Shown here piece by piece: positions 34,673-46,124 of a stretch of DNA of 64,000 nt (position 1 is its first letter; the number at the start of each line of letters is the position of its first letter). This stretch comes from Dichomitus squalens LYAD-421 SS1 (lineage: Eukaryota > Basidiomycota > Agaricomycetes > Polyporales > Polyporaceae): NCBI RefSeq assembly GCF_000275845.1, contig NW_006766890.1:768580-832579 (forward strand), in the 5' to 3' direction. The notes below the pieces were generated by a model. It searched no databases. It was given only the letters and a program-made list of their open reading frames with translations, and was not told where the DNA came from. A program made the position numbers and the translations under genes.

Positions 34673-36816
34673 ATGCCCTACGTCGACCTCGTGTCCTCTG
34701 ACGACTATGCGTCGGTATGGTACACGACCAACTCTGCTTCGCTCAACGTCAGCGGCTTCGATCCCGAGAAGCCGACTCTGGTTCTGCTCCATTCCCTATT
34801 TCTCGACAACACTTGGCTCCATCCACAAATGGACGATCCGCGCCTGAACGCCAACTTCAACATCATCACGTTCGACATACGCACCGCCGGCAAGTCCACG
34901 TTCAGACCGACAGGGCGTTTTGACCTCTGGGTGACGGCGGCCGACTTGGCGCATTGCTTCTACGTGAGTTCCCATGTCAGACTGGGAGAAGATCGCCCTC
35001 GAGGTTGATCATGGCGAGAGCAGCACCTTCACCTTCCCCCTGCACACATCTTTGCTCCCGAGCTGTTCTCGTGGACGGCACTGCGTTTCGCTGCCCTGTG
35101 AGTATCTGTCATGCTGGTCATTGTGGGTCCCATCTAATGTGCTTGACAGTTTTCCGGAACTGTGCTTGAGTTTGACGCTCTGTAATGTGACCCCACAAAC
35201 AGAGTACGTGTCTGATCTCCTCCCTATCACCGCGGATCCTCACACGGGAGATCCAGATTGAAGTCAATATTCGATGCATTCGAGGAGTTGTGCCATTTGT
35301 GGTGTTACGCGGAGGATTTGGAGTCATTTGAGACGGCGTGTAAGGAACTCGTGAACTGTTATGCCATAGTGAGTCCAACAGTGAACCGGTCGCATTCCTG
35401 GATTTCGGATGATCGTACGTCCATGGCCAGGATGCACATCCAGATATGGTTGACGAGGTGCGTATCATGGCTTGGCTGATTCACATAGAAGAGTTGTGAC
35501 AACTCCTCGTATGCCGCAATAGCTCATTGCCTTCTGGGCCGTAAACTACCCCCCTTTCCGAAGAACACGTGTGATCATGAACGCGAACCTTGTACTAAAC
35601 GTAGGTGCAGCATCAGGGTCGATGCGCTAGACGACTGATATTCTTTGACTTTGACAGAGAACTCCGATGACGGAGGAGGAGCTAGCGAACATCCGATGTC
35701 CAACACTGATAATCCAGGTCTATAGATGTTCTTATGTTTCAAGACGTCCGCTAACCGGTCACCTAGGCTGAACGCAGTCAGTCACATCCAATGGAGTACG
35801 CACAACAGCTGCGACAGGCACTGGTCAACGTACCAAATGGCGCACAGCTTTTCACCGTCAAGGGTGAGCACCACATGTTCCTTGCCAGGCTTCCCACTCC
35901 TTCCTGACTCTTTCCCTGTGTACGGCCATAGCAACCCACGGTTACCTCTGCCTTCTCTCGTCATCCATAGTCAACCAAGTTCTGAATAAGTTCCTGACTC
36001 GCCAACCCCCCGCGAGAAGCGACCTCGAGCCGCCTGAGATCCCCCTCCCGCAGCGCATGAGGATGGCGCTTGAACAGCTCTCCGAGTACACGGACGACCC
36101 GAGCATAGCAGAGCGCGACCCTCATTCTCCTCTCTCGTTTTGCTGTGTGACGGAAGAAGTACGCAAGAGCCAGGAAGAGCTTAACCGGATCTATTCGGAA
36201 GGGGAGAGCTCTGCTCTGTCTCCCCTGGCGCCAGATGGGCGCCCTCTGCGCAGGTACGTGCTCGTATTCCTCCCGCTGACGCGTACGTAAGTGGATGTGC
36301 TGTCGTCGGACCTCATGCCGCTTCTGGCGATGCCACACCCCTCCGGCAGAATGTGAATGATTTCAAGACGCTGATGTCCCCACCCGCTCGCTGCTTGCAG
36401 ATACTCGGAGCGCAAGGACGAACACTGGCTCGAATCAAGCAACGACGGTTTTTCTTATACCAGTACGTTACACTCCCACCTGAGTGCAAGGGCGGTTTCC
36501 GTGACGATCGCTCACTTGTGTGACCCACTATCGTACGCATGGGTTTCCAGACATCAAGCAGATGTCGGACCGGCTGGGTGACCAGTCGAAGGACAAGAAG
36601 AAACCCGGTCGCCGCCAACAGCTCCCCATAGAGCAAGAGACCCTCCTCCACATGCCCTCGGAGCCAGTCACGCAAGAGGTCCAGCAGGTCGCGCGCATTC
36701 GCCGCGCGACAGTCCTCCCACAGAGTACTGCAGACAAGCACGTCATCAAGGGCTCGATGGCGAAAGTCATTGCGTCTGGCACAGCGACAAGTTTGCAGCG
36801 TCGGCTCCTCCGGTAG
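34673..36816 (+). CDS. Alpha/beta-hydrolase-fold protein lacking the usual nucleophile motif
   Basis: The N-terminal 280 residues follow an alpha/beta hydrolase pattern: PTLVLLHSLFLDNTWLHPQM (about 34774-34835), then FNIITFDIRTAGKS, then a helix LWVTAADLAHCFY. The strand that should carry the nucleophile elbow reads HIFAPELFSW (about 35043-35075), with no G-x-S-x-G. Later blocks are TLCNVTPQTE, WCYAEDLESFETACKEL, RCPTLIIQ and GEHHMFLARLP (about 35863-35895), where the His of a hydrolase triad would sit. A 230-residue C-terminal extension rich in Pro and charged residues includes DRLGDQSKDKKKPGRR. About ten exons; ends TAG 36814-36816. It is probably a non-catalytic or atypical hydrolase. Confidence 0.7.
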
Positions 36817-37824
36817 CCCTTATTCTGGTGGACCCCGCCGTTTCGCTGCTGGTCGAGGGTCTCACGGTACATACAAGCGGTTACTTATTGCCACCAGACA
36901 GTGTTGTTTTGGACAACAACCCAGGCACGCACTCGTTTCCCGCCTCCCCCCCTTCGCCTCCCGCATCTTGCTTGCCCATCTTGACCTGGGCATCCTATCA
37001 TTTACTTCACTGGCACCCCCTCCGCCGCCATGATCTCAAAAGGAGTACTGTGCGGGCCGCGGGGCGGAGTCCCCTGCATTATCCCACATTCCAATTCATC
37101 ACGCTATATCTACTACATACATACCTACGCTAACGCTTCATCTTGTCACGATACCTGTAGACTTGCGCGGGGCGCCCCGACGGCCTATAGAGACGGTGGC
37201 CGCCCCATATTCGGTACATATAACCCCCCTCCCAATACCGTCCACTGCTAGCCTCATTCGCTGCCACGGGTTCTTGACCATCTACATCGAGAGAATAGTG
37301 TTGCCATATACCACACGTCTCCCACAATGTCATGTATACTCTTGGATCCTCACACTCGAAGTCTGCCGCCATAGCGAAGCATTGTACGCAAGATGAGCGG
37401 ATACAACGCAGAAGTGGACCAGCAAGCATATTGCCTTCGCGAGGGGCTCTGATACGTTCTACATGCTTTGCATTATTCGCATTGTTTCCTGCTTCTGCAT
37501 GATATGCCGCCTACTTATATGCGCCACCGTAGGTAGTGTTGAATCTACGAAGGCAATCGTCTAAGCATTGTCTATCTATTGCACTCAATTTATGAACCGA
37601 TATTTAAGCGACGCCGAAAACCCAATACAAGGTCCGTAGCAAAGCGATCAGGGTGCCTCATGGCCGTCACCGCGTCTATGCCGCTCAGCACGACACCAAT
37701 AGAGAGAGGGGAAAATGGAGAGGAACCACTGATGCCCGATGATGTGTGGAAGAGTCCATGTCCGCATCACGATGTGCGTATCTCCGCCCACCAACCCAGA
37801 CTTGTGCTTCCCGCCTCTGAGCTC
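36817..37824. other. Intergenic, convergent 3' ends
   Basis: 1 kb between the stops of the hydrolase-fold gene (+) and UXS1 (-). Only short frames are present and no motif was recognised. Confidence 0.5.
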
Positions 37825-39578
37825 TCACAGGCTACCCTCGATCATCTTCGCCTTGTAGTACCGCACCATCTCCTCTAGGCCCATGCGGACCGTCCAGCGC
37901 GGCTGCCAGTCCAGGACCTGCTTCGCGCGCGTCGTGTCCGGCCGGCGCTTCTGCGGGTCGTCTGCGGGCATAGGCTTGTAGACGATGTTCACGCGGCACA
38001 CGGGCTCAACGCCGTCCTCGCGCTGGACCTTCTCGACGATCTCGCGGACGAGCTCGGCGAAGTCGCCGATGGTGAACTCGTCGCCGTTGCCGAGGTTCAC
38101 GGGCCGGGTCTCATCCGAGTTCATGAGCGCGATGAGGCCGTCGACGAGGTCGTGGATGTACTGGAAGGAGCGCGTCTGCTTGCCGTCGCCGTAGACGGTC
38201 ATGTCCTCGCCGCGGAGGGCCTGGACGATGAAGTTGGAGACGACGCGACCGTCGAAGGGGTTCACTTGGAAGCAGGTCAGTCGCTAGCGACTATAGCTGT
38301 AACATTGGTGACTTACTGCGGGGGCCTGTAGCGAAAGAACCATTCAATTAATGCCTTTGAACTAGATGGGACTGGGAACGTACCGTAGGTGTTGAAGATA
38401 CGGGCCACACGAATGTCGACGCCGTCTTGACGGTGGAAACCGTACGCCAAAGTTTCGGCGACACGCTTACCTTCGTCATAGCACGCACGGGGACCAATGG
38501 GGTTGACATGTCCCCAACTGCAACGAAATTAGGAACGCAGTGGGGTAATGGATCTAATACACTTACTAGTCCTCGTGTTGCGGGTGTACCTCGGGGTCAC
38601 CATACACCTCTGAGCGCATATACCGTCAGTGAAGCAAGATGAAACGGGACAGCTTTACATACCAGATGTTGAGGAGATCAGGAAGCGCGCCTTGGTACGC
38701 TTTGCAAGACCAAGCATGTTCAGCGTGCCCATGAACGACGTCTTGATCGTCTTGACAGCGTTGAACTGGTAGTGGGGTGGGGAGGCTGGGCACGCAAGAT
38801 GGTAGATCTCTGTCCGTCATTGCCCGTTAGCACTTGTGCTCCGCAATGGTTCATATGAGGTAGACGCACGGTCACACTCAATCATGAACGGCTCGACAAC
38901 GTCGTGACGAACCATCTCGAAGTTGGGATGGCCGACCCAGTGGCTTACGGTCGTTTTGGAACCCGTGAAGAAATTGTCAAGGACAGTGACTTCATGACCG
39001 AGGATCATGAGGCGGTCAACCAAGTGAGAGCCGACGAAGCCAGCACCGCCCGTGACGAGGATACGCTTTCGCTGGGAAGGGGGGAGAAGTTTGACGGGCG
39101 GGAAGCGGGAGAGGGTGGTGTAGGAGATGGACTGGGTATCGGGGTGGAAGATGGACTTGGACTGGTAGGCAGCGTATGCTCCGGTGAACTTCGCATGCTC
39201 GATCTCCGTTTCCTCGACTTCGTCTTTCTCAGCGTGGGCGGTAACGACGTAGTGTGGGCGGAGGTAAAGGGAGCGGAGCACGTCCAGGGGGACTTCGCAG
39301 TCGAAGCCGAACCGCTGGAAACCGACGCTGGTTATGACATTGCCGTTCTTGTCGAGGGTGCGGATCTGGAAATCAGGCTGTGAGCGATGGGGAGCCTGCG
39401 CGTGCAGAAGGTGTTGTGTAGTATGGTTGGAGGTTGTAGGTGAAGTTGGTAGAAAATCAAAGCATCACAGCCGACAGAACGAGCCACGTCCCGCGTCAGA
39501 TGACAAGCTTCAAAGAAAAAGCGCGGCGATTGGCGAAGCACATACCGGACTGATGGGGAGCGACTCCTGGGCGGACAT
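37825..39578 (-). CDS. UXS1: UDP-glucuronate decarboxylase (UDP-xylose synthase)
   Basis: Short-chain dehydrogenase/reductase that converts UDP-glucuronate to UDP-xylose through a bound NAD cycle; UDP-xylose feeds wall and glycan xylosylation. Visible motifs: the Rossmann loop [16 protein letters not shown] (about 39060-39010); the catalytic Ser in [18 protein letters not shown]; the Tyr and Lys in [10 protein letters not shown] (about 38500-38460); and [11 protein letters not shown] followed by [20 protein letters not shown]. The N-terminal 110 residues before the fold ([11 protein letters not shown], an intron, then [12 protein letters not shown]) match the soluble fungal extension, and no signal anchor is seen. 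Seven or so exons; stop at 37825. All catalytic residues are present. It diverges from ENP1 across 339 bp. Confidence 0.93.
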
Positions 39579-39917
39579 GATGGAGGTAGACAAGGAGCAG
39601 ACACACGCACAGGCGGGTTTTATGTGCGCAACGGGGATAGAGGGCGGCAGGAGGAGATAGAGAGATGGAGCGAAGGCCGCAAACGCTGTGGGATATATGT
39701 AAACCGCACTGGACGCTGCCGGACGCGTCTGAGTCTGCGCTGAGCCCGAGTCGAAGTCCGAGATCGATTCCAGGTCCTCTTCCGGCTCTTCCGTGCCGGC
39801 CCAGCGGGCCAATCATATCGAGATCCTGCAACTTTTCCTCCTTCTCCGCCAATTCTGCTGACCGCTGCTTACTCTTTCTTCCCTTCACCCTCTCCAATAT
39901 TCCCAACCTGACACACC
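39579..39917. promoter_or_regulatory. Shared divergent promoter, UXS1 / ENP1
   Basis: 339 bp separate the two start codons. A CCAAT box (GGGCCAATC) lies at about 39808-39816, roughly 100 bp upstream of the ENP1 start. A pyrimidine-rich tract follows (39832-39896). No TATA box is evident. Confidence 0.55.
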
Positions 39918-41703
39918 ATGCCGAAAGCTCCCAAGCAGAACACAAAAGCGAAGCATGACCCACTCCATGTCCAAATAGGCGAGGATGAAGTGCACGCGAA
40001 GTACGGCCGCATATCTCAGCCAGGGCGCCGCAGGAAATCAAAAGCACAGGACGACGACGACGACGAGACCGGCGAAGTGAGCCCACCGCGTGCGCAGACA
40101 TCTCGGTCCGGACTCTCATATATCACTCCCCAGGTTATTTTGGATCCCAAAACCTCGCGGCGCATCTTCGAGCTCGCCCGCGATCAGCAAGAGGAACTCG
40201 ACGAGAAGGAGCTCGAGGACGAGGACGAGGACGACCGACCGGACCTATCTGCTCTCAGGGCGCCGGCCGCCGCCGATGACCTTGATGACCTGGACCAGTA
40301 CGACAACGAGGACGTCGAGGAGATAGAAGAGATAGTGAGTAAGACTACTCTATTCGATTACGCAGTCTGCTGACGCCCTCCATCCAGGAAGTTGATGAAG
40401 ATGACATGAAAGCGCTCGATGCAATGCTCCCCGCTAATGCGGGCGAGCGGAGAACCCTCGCGGACATTATCTTCTCTAAAATCGACAATTTCGAAGCAGG
40501 AAAGCCGGACGTCGCGCCAGAGAAACACCACGGTCCGTTCTATGCGCACGTTCCTTACTATGCATGCTGACGGTTTCCAGACCCTGACCGTATACCTGAC
40601 CCCGCTGCCGGCTTGGACCCTAAGGTCGTCGAAGTCTACACAAAGCACGTACTGTACACATGCACATTATGACAAGGACTTATCCTGACAATGTCCCAGA
40701 GTCGGCCAGATGCTGACCCGGTATAAGTCCGGTCCTCTCCCCAAACCGTTCAAGATCATCCCCTCCCTCCCGCAATGGTCGCGCATACTCGCCCTCACCC
40801 ACCCAGAGAACTGGTCGCCACAAGCATGTCACGCGGCAACGCGCATATTCATCTCGCAGATGAAGCCACCACAAGCGCGATTATTCCTGGAAGTTGTGTT
40901 GCTGGACGCCATACGGGAAGACATCCGCCTGACCCGTGAGGGCGCGCGCAAGAACAAGAATCATCGCAAGCTCAACGTGCACTATTACGAGAGCTTAAAG
41001 CGCGCGATGTACAAGCCCGGAGCGGTTTTCAAGGGCATCGTCTTCCCATTGCTGCAGGTGAGTAGCCCCTACTACTTGCCAGATCATGCCTTCCTGAACG
41101 ATTTCTGTGCGCGTTCAGACCGGCTGCACCCTGCAGGAGGCTGCAATCGTCGCGTCTGTGCTCGCCAAGGTCAAGATCCCCCTCGGCCACTCAGCCGCCG
41201 CGCTCATGCGGTTGGCGAACATGGACTACGCCGGTGAGCCGCATATATGCGCCCAGTCTGGCGGGCTACTGACAACACAAGGCACGTCTGACAGGCGCGA
41301 ACTCGCTCTTCATCCGTGTCCTCCTGGACAAGAAGCACGCGCTCCCGTACAAGGTCGTCGACGCGCTCGTCTTCCACTTCATCCGCCTCTCGAACACGTA
41401 CAAGGCGCGCCGCGCCGGCGACGTGGAGAAGCTGCCTGTGCTCTGGCACCAGAGCTTGCTGGTGTTCTGCCAGAGGTGCGTCTTTCCACCCCGTTTCGTG
41501 GCCCTAGACGGTGCTGATCACGGTTACGATGTCTGTCTAGATATGCGTCTGACCTCACCCCGGACCAGAAGGACGCACTGCTGGACGTCATCCGCGCGAA
41601 TCCGCACCCGCAGATTAGCCCTGAGGTCCGCAGGGAGATCGTTAACTCGGTGGAGCGTGGCGCTCCGCGGCCAGATGCCGACGGGGACGTCTCTATGGCA
41701 TGA
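39918..41703 (+). CDS. ENP1: Bystin / Enp1, 40S ribosome biogenesis factor
   Basis: Pre-40S assembly factor needed for 20S pre-rRNA processing and nuclear export. The N-terminal third is acidic and disordered, with [17 protein letters not shown]. The bystin domain follows, with [20 protein letters not shown] (about 40799-40858), [48 protein letters not shown], and [24 protein letters not shown] (from about 41300). The C-terminus ends GDVSMA with TGA 41701-41703. Six introns of 50-70 nt, all frame-consistent. Start MPKAPKQ follows a pyrimidine-rich leader and ACACC. The length of about 470 residues is normal. It lies tail to tail with NOP9, 220 bp apart. Confidence 0.94.
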
Positions 41704-41923
41704 CAAAAGTATGATATATCCTAGTATCAATTTCCGTGTTGTATCCCTATCATGATGCTGTTTGTACTATCTCGCGGTCCTCCGTTGCGGATACTTTGGA
41801 TGTATCAAGTTGCTATGTTGTCCAGCCATCGCATGAACGCGGATGCGCATTATCCATGTGCTACGTTACTTTTTCAAACGTGAGATCGACCGAAGCCGAA
41901 GCCGACCTACGAGACTTCTTTGG

Positions 41924-44900
41924 CTAATGTGCCCGCTTCCTCTTCTTTGGCCCCTTGTCATCCTTTGGCGCCGAGCGAATCGCCCCCAAGACGTCGCTCA
42001 AGTCCTTATCCGCAGCTGCACCCTCCTCTTCATCCTTGCGCTTCTTGCTCTTCTTCTCGCCATCCTTCGTTTTCGACTTGGACTTGGACTCGACGTCTTC
42101 CTTGCCCTTGATCTTGTCGACGCTAGCTAGCTCGGCCTTCTTGACCTTCTTCCCGAGCGTCGCGTCGAACAGTGCGTCGATCTCGTTCTGCGGCCGCGAG
42201 CCCTTGGCCTTGCGCTTGCCTCCGCCGCCTCTGTCCGCGTCCGCGTCCGTTTTCTGCGCCGTCGCAGTTTCCGCTGGGACGTCTGCACCAGGTTCGGGCT
42301 TCTGGCCGAGGGATTTCGGTTGAGGCTGCCGCGAGGCAGCGGTGGGATTTGATGCGGATCCAGAGGCAGGGACGGGCTGCTTGGCGGTGGCCTGCATGCT
42401 CTTCCAGCGCTCGGGATCGCGCTGAAGCACGTGCAGGTTCAGGTTCCGCGCGAAGAACTTGCCGTAGAACGAGCCCGCGAGGGCATGCTCGTGCGGGATG
42501 AGTGACCGTGCGATTTTCTCCTGTCCAACACGAACAGACGAAAAGGACGTCGCCGCAAATAAGATGAGATTCAGACAGTCAGAGGTGATGGGAGGACAAA
42601 CCTTGAGGTAGGGATCTGCAGACGCCCAGCAACGGTCGCCAACTCTGCTGCCTATCCGATCGTCCACGAGGACGTGGTAGTGGCCGATGAAAGTCATGAC
42701 GAACTTGCGCTTGGCGGTCTTGGGGACGGTCTCTGACTCTAGGGCTACGTCAAACACGCGTGAGCTTTTGGAGTGATGCGCCATCTGGATCAGGTCGTCC
42801 AAGCTCATGGCTTGTAGACTGTAAGGTGGTCAGCAACATGATGGTTATCCTCAGGCGGGAGGCATACCTATGCAGGACCACATCGTTATGTGGAGAGGGT
42901 AGCCGTAGCATGGACTGCAGTAAAACAGCACCGGGGACCTTGGGTTCTAGAGGATCCTCGATTTTCCGTCGTTTATGGCGCGGTTCCTCACTTGGTTCTT
43001 TCTCCTCTCGACTCGCTAACTCAACTACCTTCTGATAATCCTATCGTACAATGAATTAGAGTGTCCTTCGAAGAGTCACATGATTCGGACTCACCGGCAA
43101 GGGCTTCAACCTCAGAATGCACGGAACGAGGAGCGCCTTAGCATCTTCTGATTCCAGTTCAAACGCGGCGACAACAAGCTAACAAAACGAGTTCAGCCCC
43201 ATCGTTTAGATCAAAGTATGATGCCACACATTACCTCAACAACATCCTGGATACCAGATTGAATAGCACCCGCGCGGTCCACAAGTGCCCGCAACACACC
43301 AGTCCGGGAGTTCTCTGCAAAAGTGATAAGCTATACGGAACATGAGAACCATGAACTCTGTTCGGACACACTCACTGACTATCTTCCCTGCAACGCCCTT
43401 CACCTCCTCCACCGCAGCGTCTAGTTGCTCAGGACTCAACCGCTCGAACGCCTTCGCCACCACGAAGTTCGCGACGGGGTGCACGGCAAGCTTAGCCAGC
43501 TTTCCCGCGAAGTACGTCCGCCACATGATGTCAAACACCCGGTCGGGCGATCGCCGCACAAGCGTCTCGAGCAAGTGCGAGGCCGTAGGGTCCCGTAAGA
43601 GGGTCATGAGGTAATCGGACTCGGGCACCCCGGTATCGGGGTTCTCATCTGTCCATATGAATTGAGACGTTGGTCAGGTTCCTCCGAAGTACGGAAAGGA
43701 GAGGGCACCCTTACGAATGGCGGTAACCATGCCGACGAGAGCGTGATCCATGAGAGAACCTGGCGTGTCAGCTATCTCGTAGGCTGCCTCAAGCTCGAGC
43801 AACATCTGGGCATGTGCGAGTCAGCTAGCTGAACATGCATTACGAGACCTCGCGAGCGGCACACACCTGTAAGACCGGACTGGCCACCTGGTTTGCCGCC
43901 AGCACTCGAACCTCGTTTCCGCCGAGCTGTTCTCGCAGGGTTGACACGATGCTGAACGCCGCTTTCCGGAACTCCTTTAGCGTACGCTTTCCCGCTTTTT
44001 CCTGGCCCTGCTCGCCATTCTCGAAGACGGACTTCATGGAGCCCTGCCGTGCCTTGTACGCAGCACTCTTCTTCGAACGTAGAGCGAACGCGGACTTCCC
44101 AGGGCTGCCGTTTGCTGTGTCTTCGATCGAGAGCACGTCGGATGCGAGCAGAAGCAGGAGGGCGCGGATTACGTGGGATGCAAATGGATCCATGATGAGC
44201 GAGGACAGAGAGGGTAATAACTCCTGCAGTACATTCGAGTGTGAGCTCATATGCGGTCGACGAGGTTAACACGAGCGTGCACGCACCTCGCATGCATCTA
44301 GCACTAGTTGGGTAAGGGTACGGAGCTCCCCCTCGTCTTCTTGTTCTTCGGGCGTTGGAGGGAGGATTCCTTTGGACTGCGCGTCCCTCAACAGATGATC
44401 CGAACCATGATTCAAAGACTTACTTCGCGGGCCACAGTCTCAGAGGCGACCGTGAGCAAGGTTTGGCAGACATGCGAAGCAAACCGGTGCTTGCTCAACT
44501 GCTCAAACCTGACGGACTAGTATCAGTGAGACGCGCAGCGTGCACATATCAGATCTGTGTACTCACGAGCCACTTAGCCTATCCATGAACACACGGCGAA
44601 CGAAGTCATCCATGGAGTATACCATCCGCTCGAGGATGGTCGAGCAGTCGGGGTCGGTTGCGAGCTGCTTCTCCTTTCCAGACATTTCCGTCAGAGCCGC
44701 AACAAAGAATAGACGACGATCTATAAGTTTTACAAGATGACCAGGGACGTAGAGTACGAGAGCTTGCATGCGCACCCTCATTTGGATCGACGTCCTCGTC
44801 CGCCTCCACCTCCGGCTTGGTTTCCTGCCATTCGCGGATCTGCACGTCCACGGTACGGAAGTAAGCCTTGACCTCCGCATCCACATAGCCAAACGGCGCA

Positions 44901-45061
44901 TTGAGGTCAGCAGCAGGGGCGTCCCGCGCAGGCACTATCCAGGACGGGCCGGCAGCATCCTCCTGCTCCTCGAAGTCTGGTACGTATGAATCTTGCTGGG
45001 GCTCTGCCTCCTCTTTGGATTTCTTGTGCTTCTTTCCCCTTTTCCTGTTCTCTCTTGGCAT
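41924..45061 (-). CDS. NOP9: Nop9, pumilio-type nucleolar RNA-binding protein
   Basis: Nucleolar factor that binds pre-rRNA near the 18S 3' end and restrains premature Nob1 cleavage (family knowledge). The N-terminus is basic, [16 protein letters not shown], then acidic. Pumilio repeats follow over many exons: [38 protein letters not shown] (about 44665-44605), [32 protein letters not shown] (about 44220-44160), [12 protein letters not shown] and [15 protein letters not shown] (about 43480-43440). The last large exons carry [39 protein letters not shown], and [20 protein letters not shown], which are diagnostic of the Nop9 C-terminal repeats. The tail is a lysine-rich nucleolar sequence ending KKRKRAH with TAG at 41926-41924. 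The start is the first ATG, at 45061. Confidence 0.93.
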
Positions 45062-45631
45062 AGTTGCTCGTCAAGAAGTGGATTAGGCTACGCTGTGCGG
45101 AGTATGAGGTACCGGAGAAAAGCAGAGCATGGCGCGCTTGCCGTCCAAGGAATCGCCGCAAATTCCTGGCCGCTCGATGAGGCAAGGCTCTTTCGGTCCG
45201 GCGGTCTACAGAGCGCTCGCTCCTCTCCAAGCTCTCGCTAGATGTTGCACACGTCTCTCAGACGACAGCCGTGCACGACAACGTCTATATAGTTCTACTT
45301 TCGGTGGGATACTTTACTGTGTTTTTCGAGAGCCGGAGTTGCAGCAGAGTAGATATGCCTGATAAAGAATGTGTAGAATATCCAAACCATGCCTTGACTC
45401 CTATTGCATGCCATTGACATTGAATCGGGATGCTGCTGTGTAGGACGTGTATAGAATATCAAGATAACGACGGCTGGACGAGACGAGCCAGGTCGATGGA
45501 GGGTGGCTAGACGCGTCGGTTGGGTGCGGCGCGTGGGAAAACGGACGACAGGTCGGGTGAAGTCGAATCGCGCGAACCAACCGCCTCCTCCAGCTTTTGT
45601 CGCCCTCTCGTCTCTCTGGTATTCCCTCGAT
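45062..45631. promoter_or_regulatory. Divergent promoter region, NOP9 / B12D
   Basis: 570 bp between the NOP9 and B12D start codons must hold both promoters. A pyrimidine-rich leader lies immediately before the B12D start (about 45597-45629). No clear TATA or other motif was recognised. Confidence 0.4.
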
Positions 45632-46124
45632 ATGTCGCAGCTCCGCCGGCCGAATTTCTTGAAGAACTGGTTCGCCGTTGAGGTCAGTCTCACAAACTTT
45701 CAGAGGCATGACGTAGCAAATGCTGATCAGACTGCGCTGTGCAGGCAACCCCCATGTAAGTGTTCGAATACGTGCCATGCCGTGTCGTCCTCGCTCATTC
45801 TCTTCAGCTACGCTATCGTTGGCGCCGTTGTTGTTGGTGCGGGCTGGTACTTGACGCGCCTCGCGCGTGGCCCCGAAGGTATGTCGATACATGCTCTCAT
45901 ATCTCGTCCCTACCTTCATGGGTCGGCTCGCCCGTGCAGTTGTCTGGACGAAGGACAACCCGACCCCCTGGAACACCATCAAGCCCGACGAGAACACCAA
46001 GATGCTTACTGTCAACCAACACTTCGAGAAGAGGTACGCCCCATTCGCCTACGCCTCGTAATCGCCTTTGTTAACGAACGTTCTTAACATGTGCTTTCAC
46101 AGCTGGGAAAGGAAGAAGCTTTGA
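45632..46124 (+). CDS. B12D / NDUFA4(MLRQ)-like mitochondrial protein
   Basis: Five exons (45632-45682, 45745-45755, 45808-45878, 45940-46033, 46103-46124) encode 82 residues. The order is MSQLRRPNFLKNWFAVE, an 11-nt micro-exon giving ATPI, then one membrane helix (YAIVGAVVVGAGWYLTRLA), then GPEVVWTKDNPTPWN and a hydrophilic end SWERKKL. This matches the B12D/MLRQ family: small single-pass inner-membrane proteins once assigned to complex I and, for mammalian NDUFA4, now to cytochrome c oxidase (family knowledge). Every junction keeps frame only with the micro-exon included. The length is typical. It diverges from NOP9. Confidence 0.88.
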
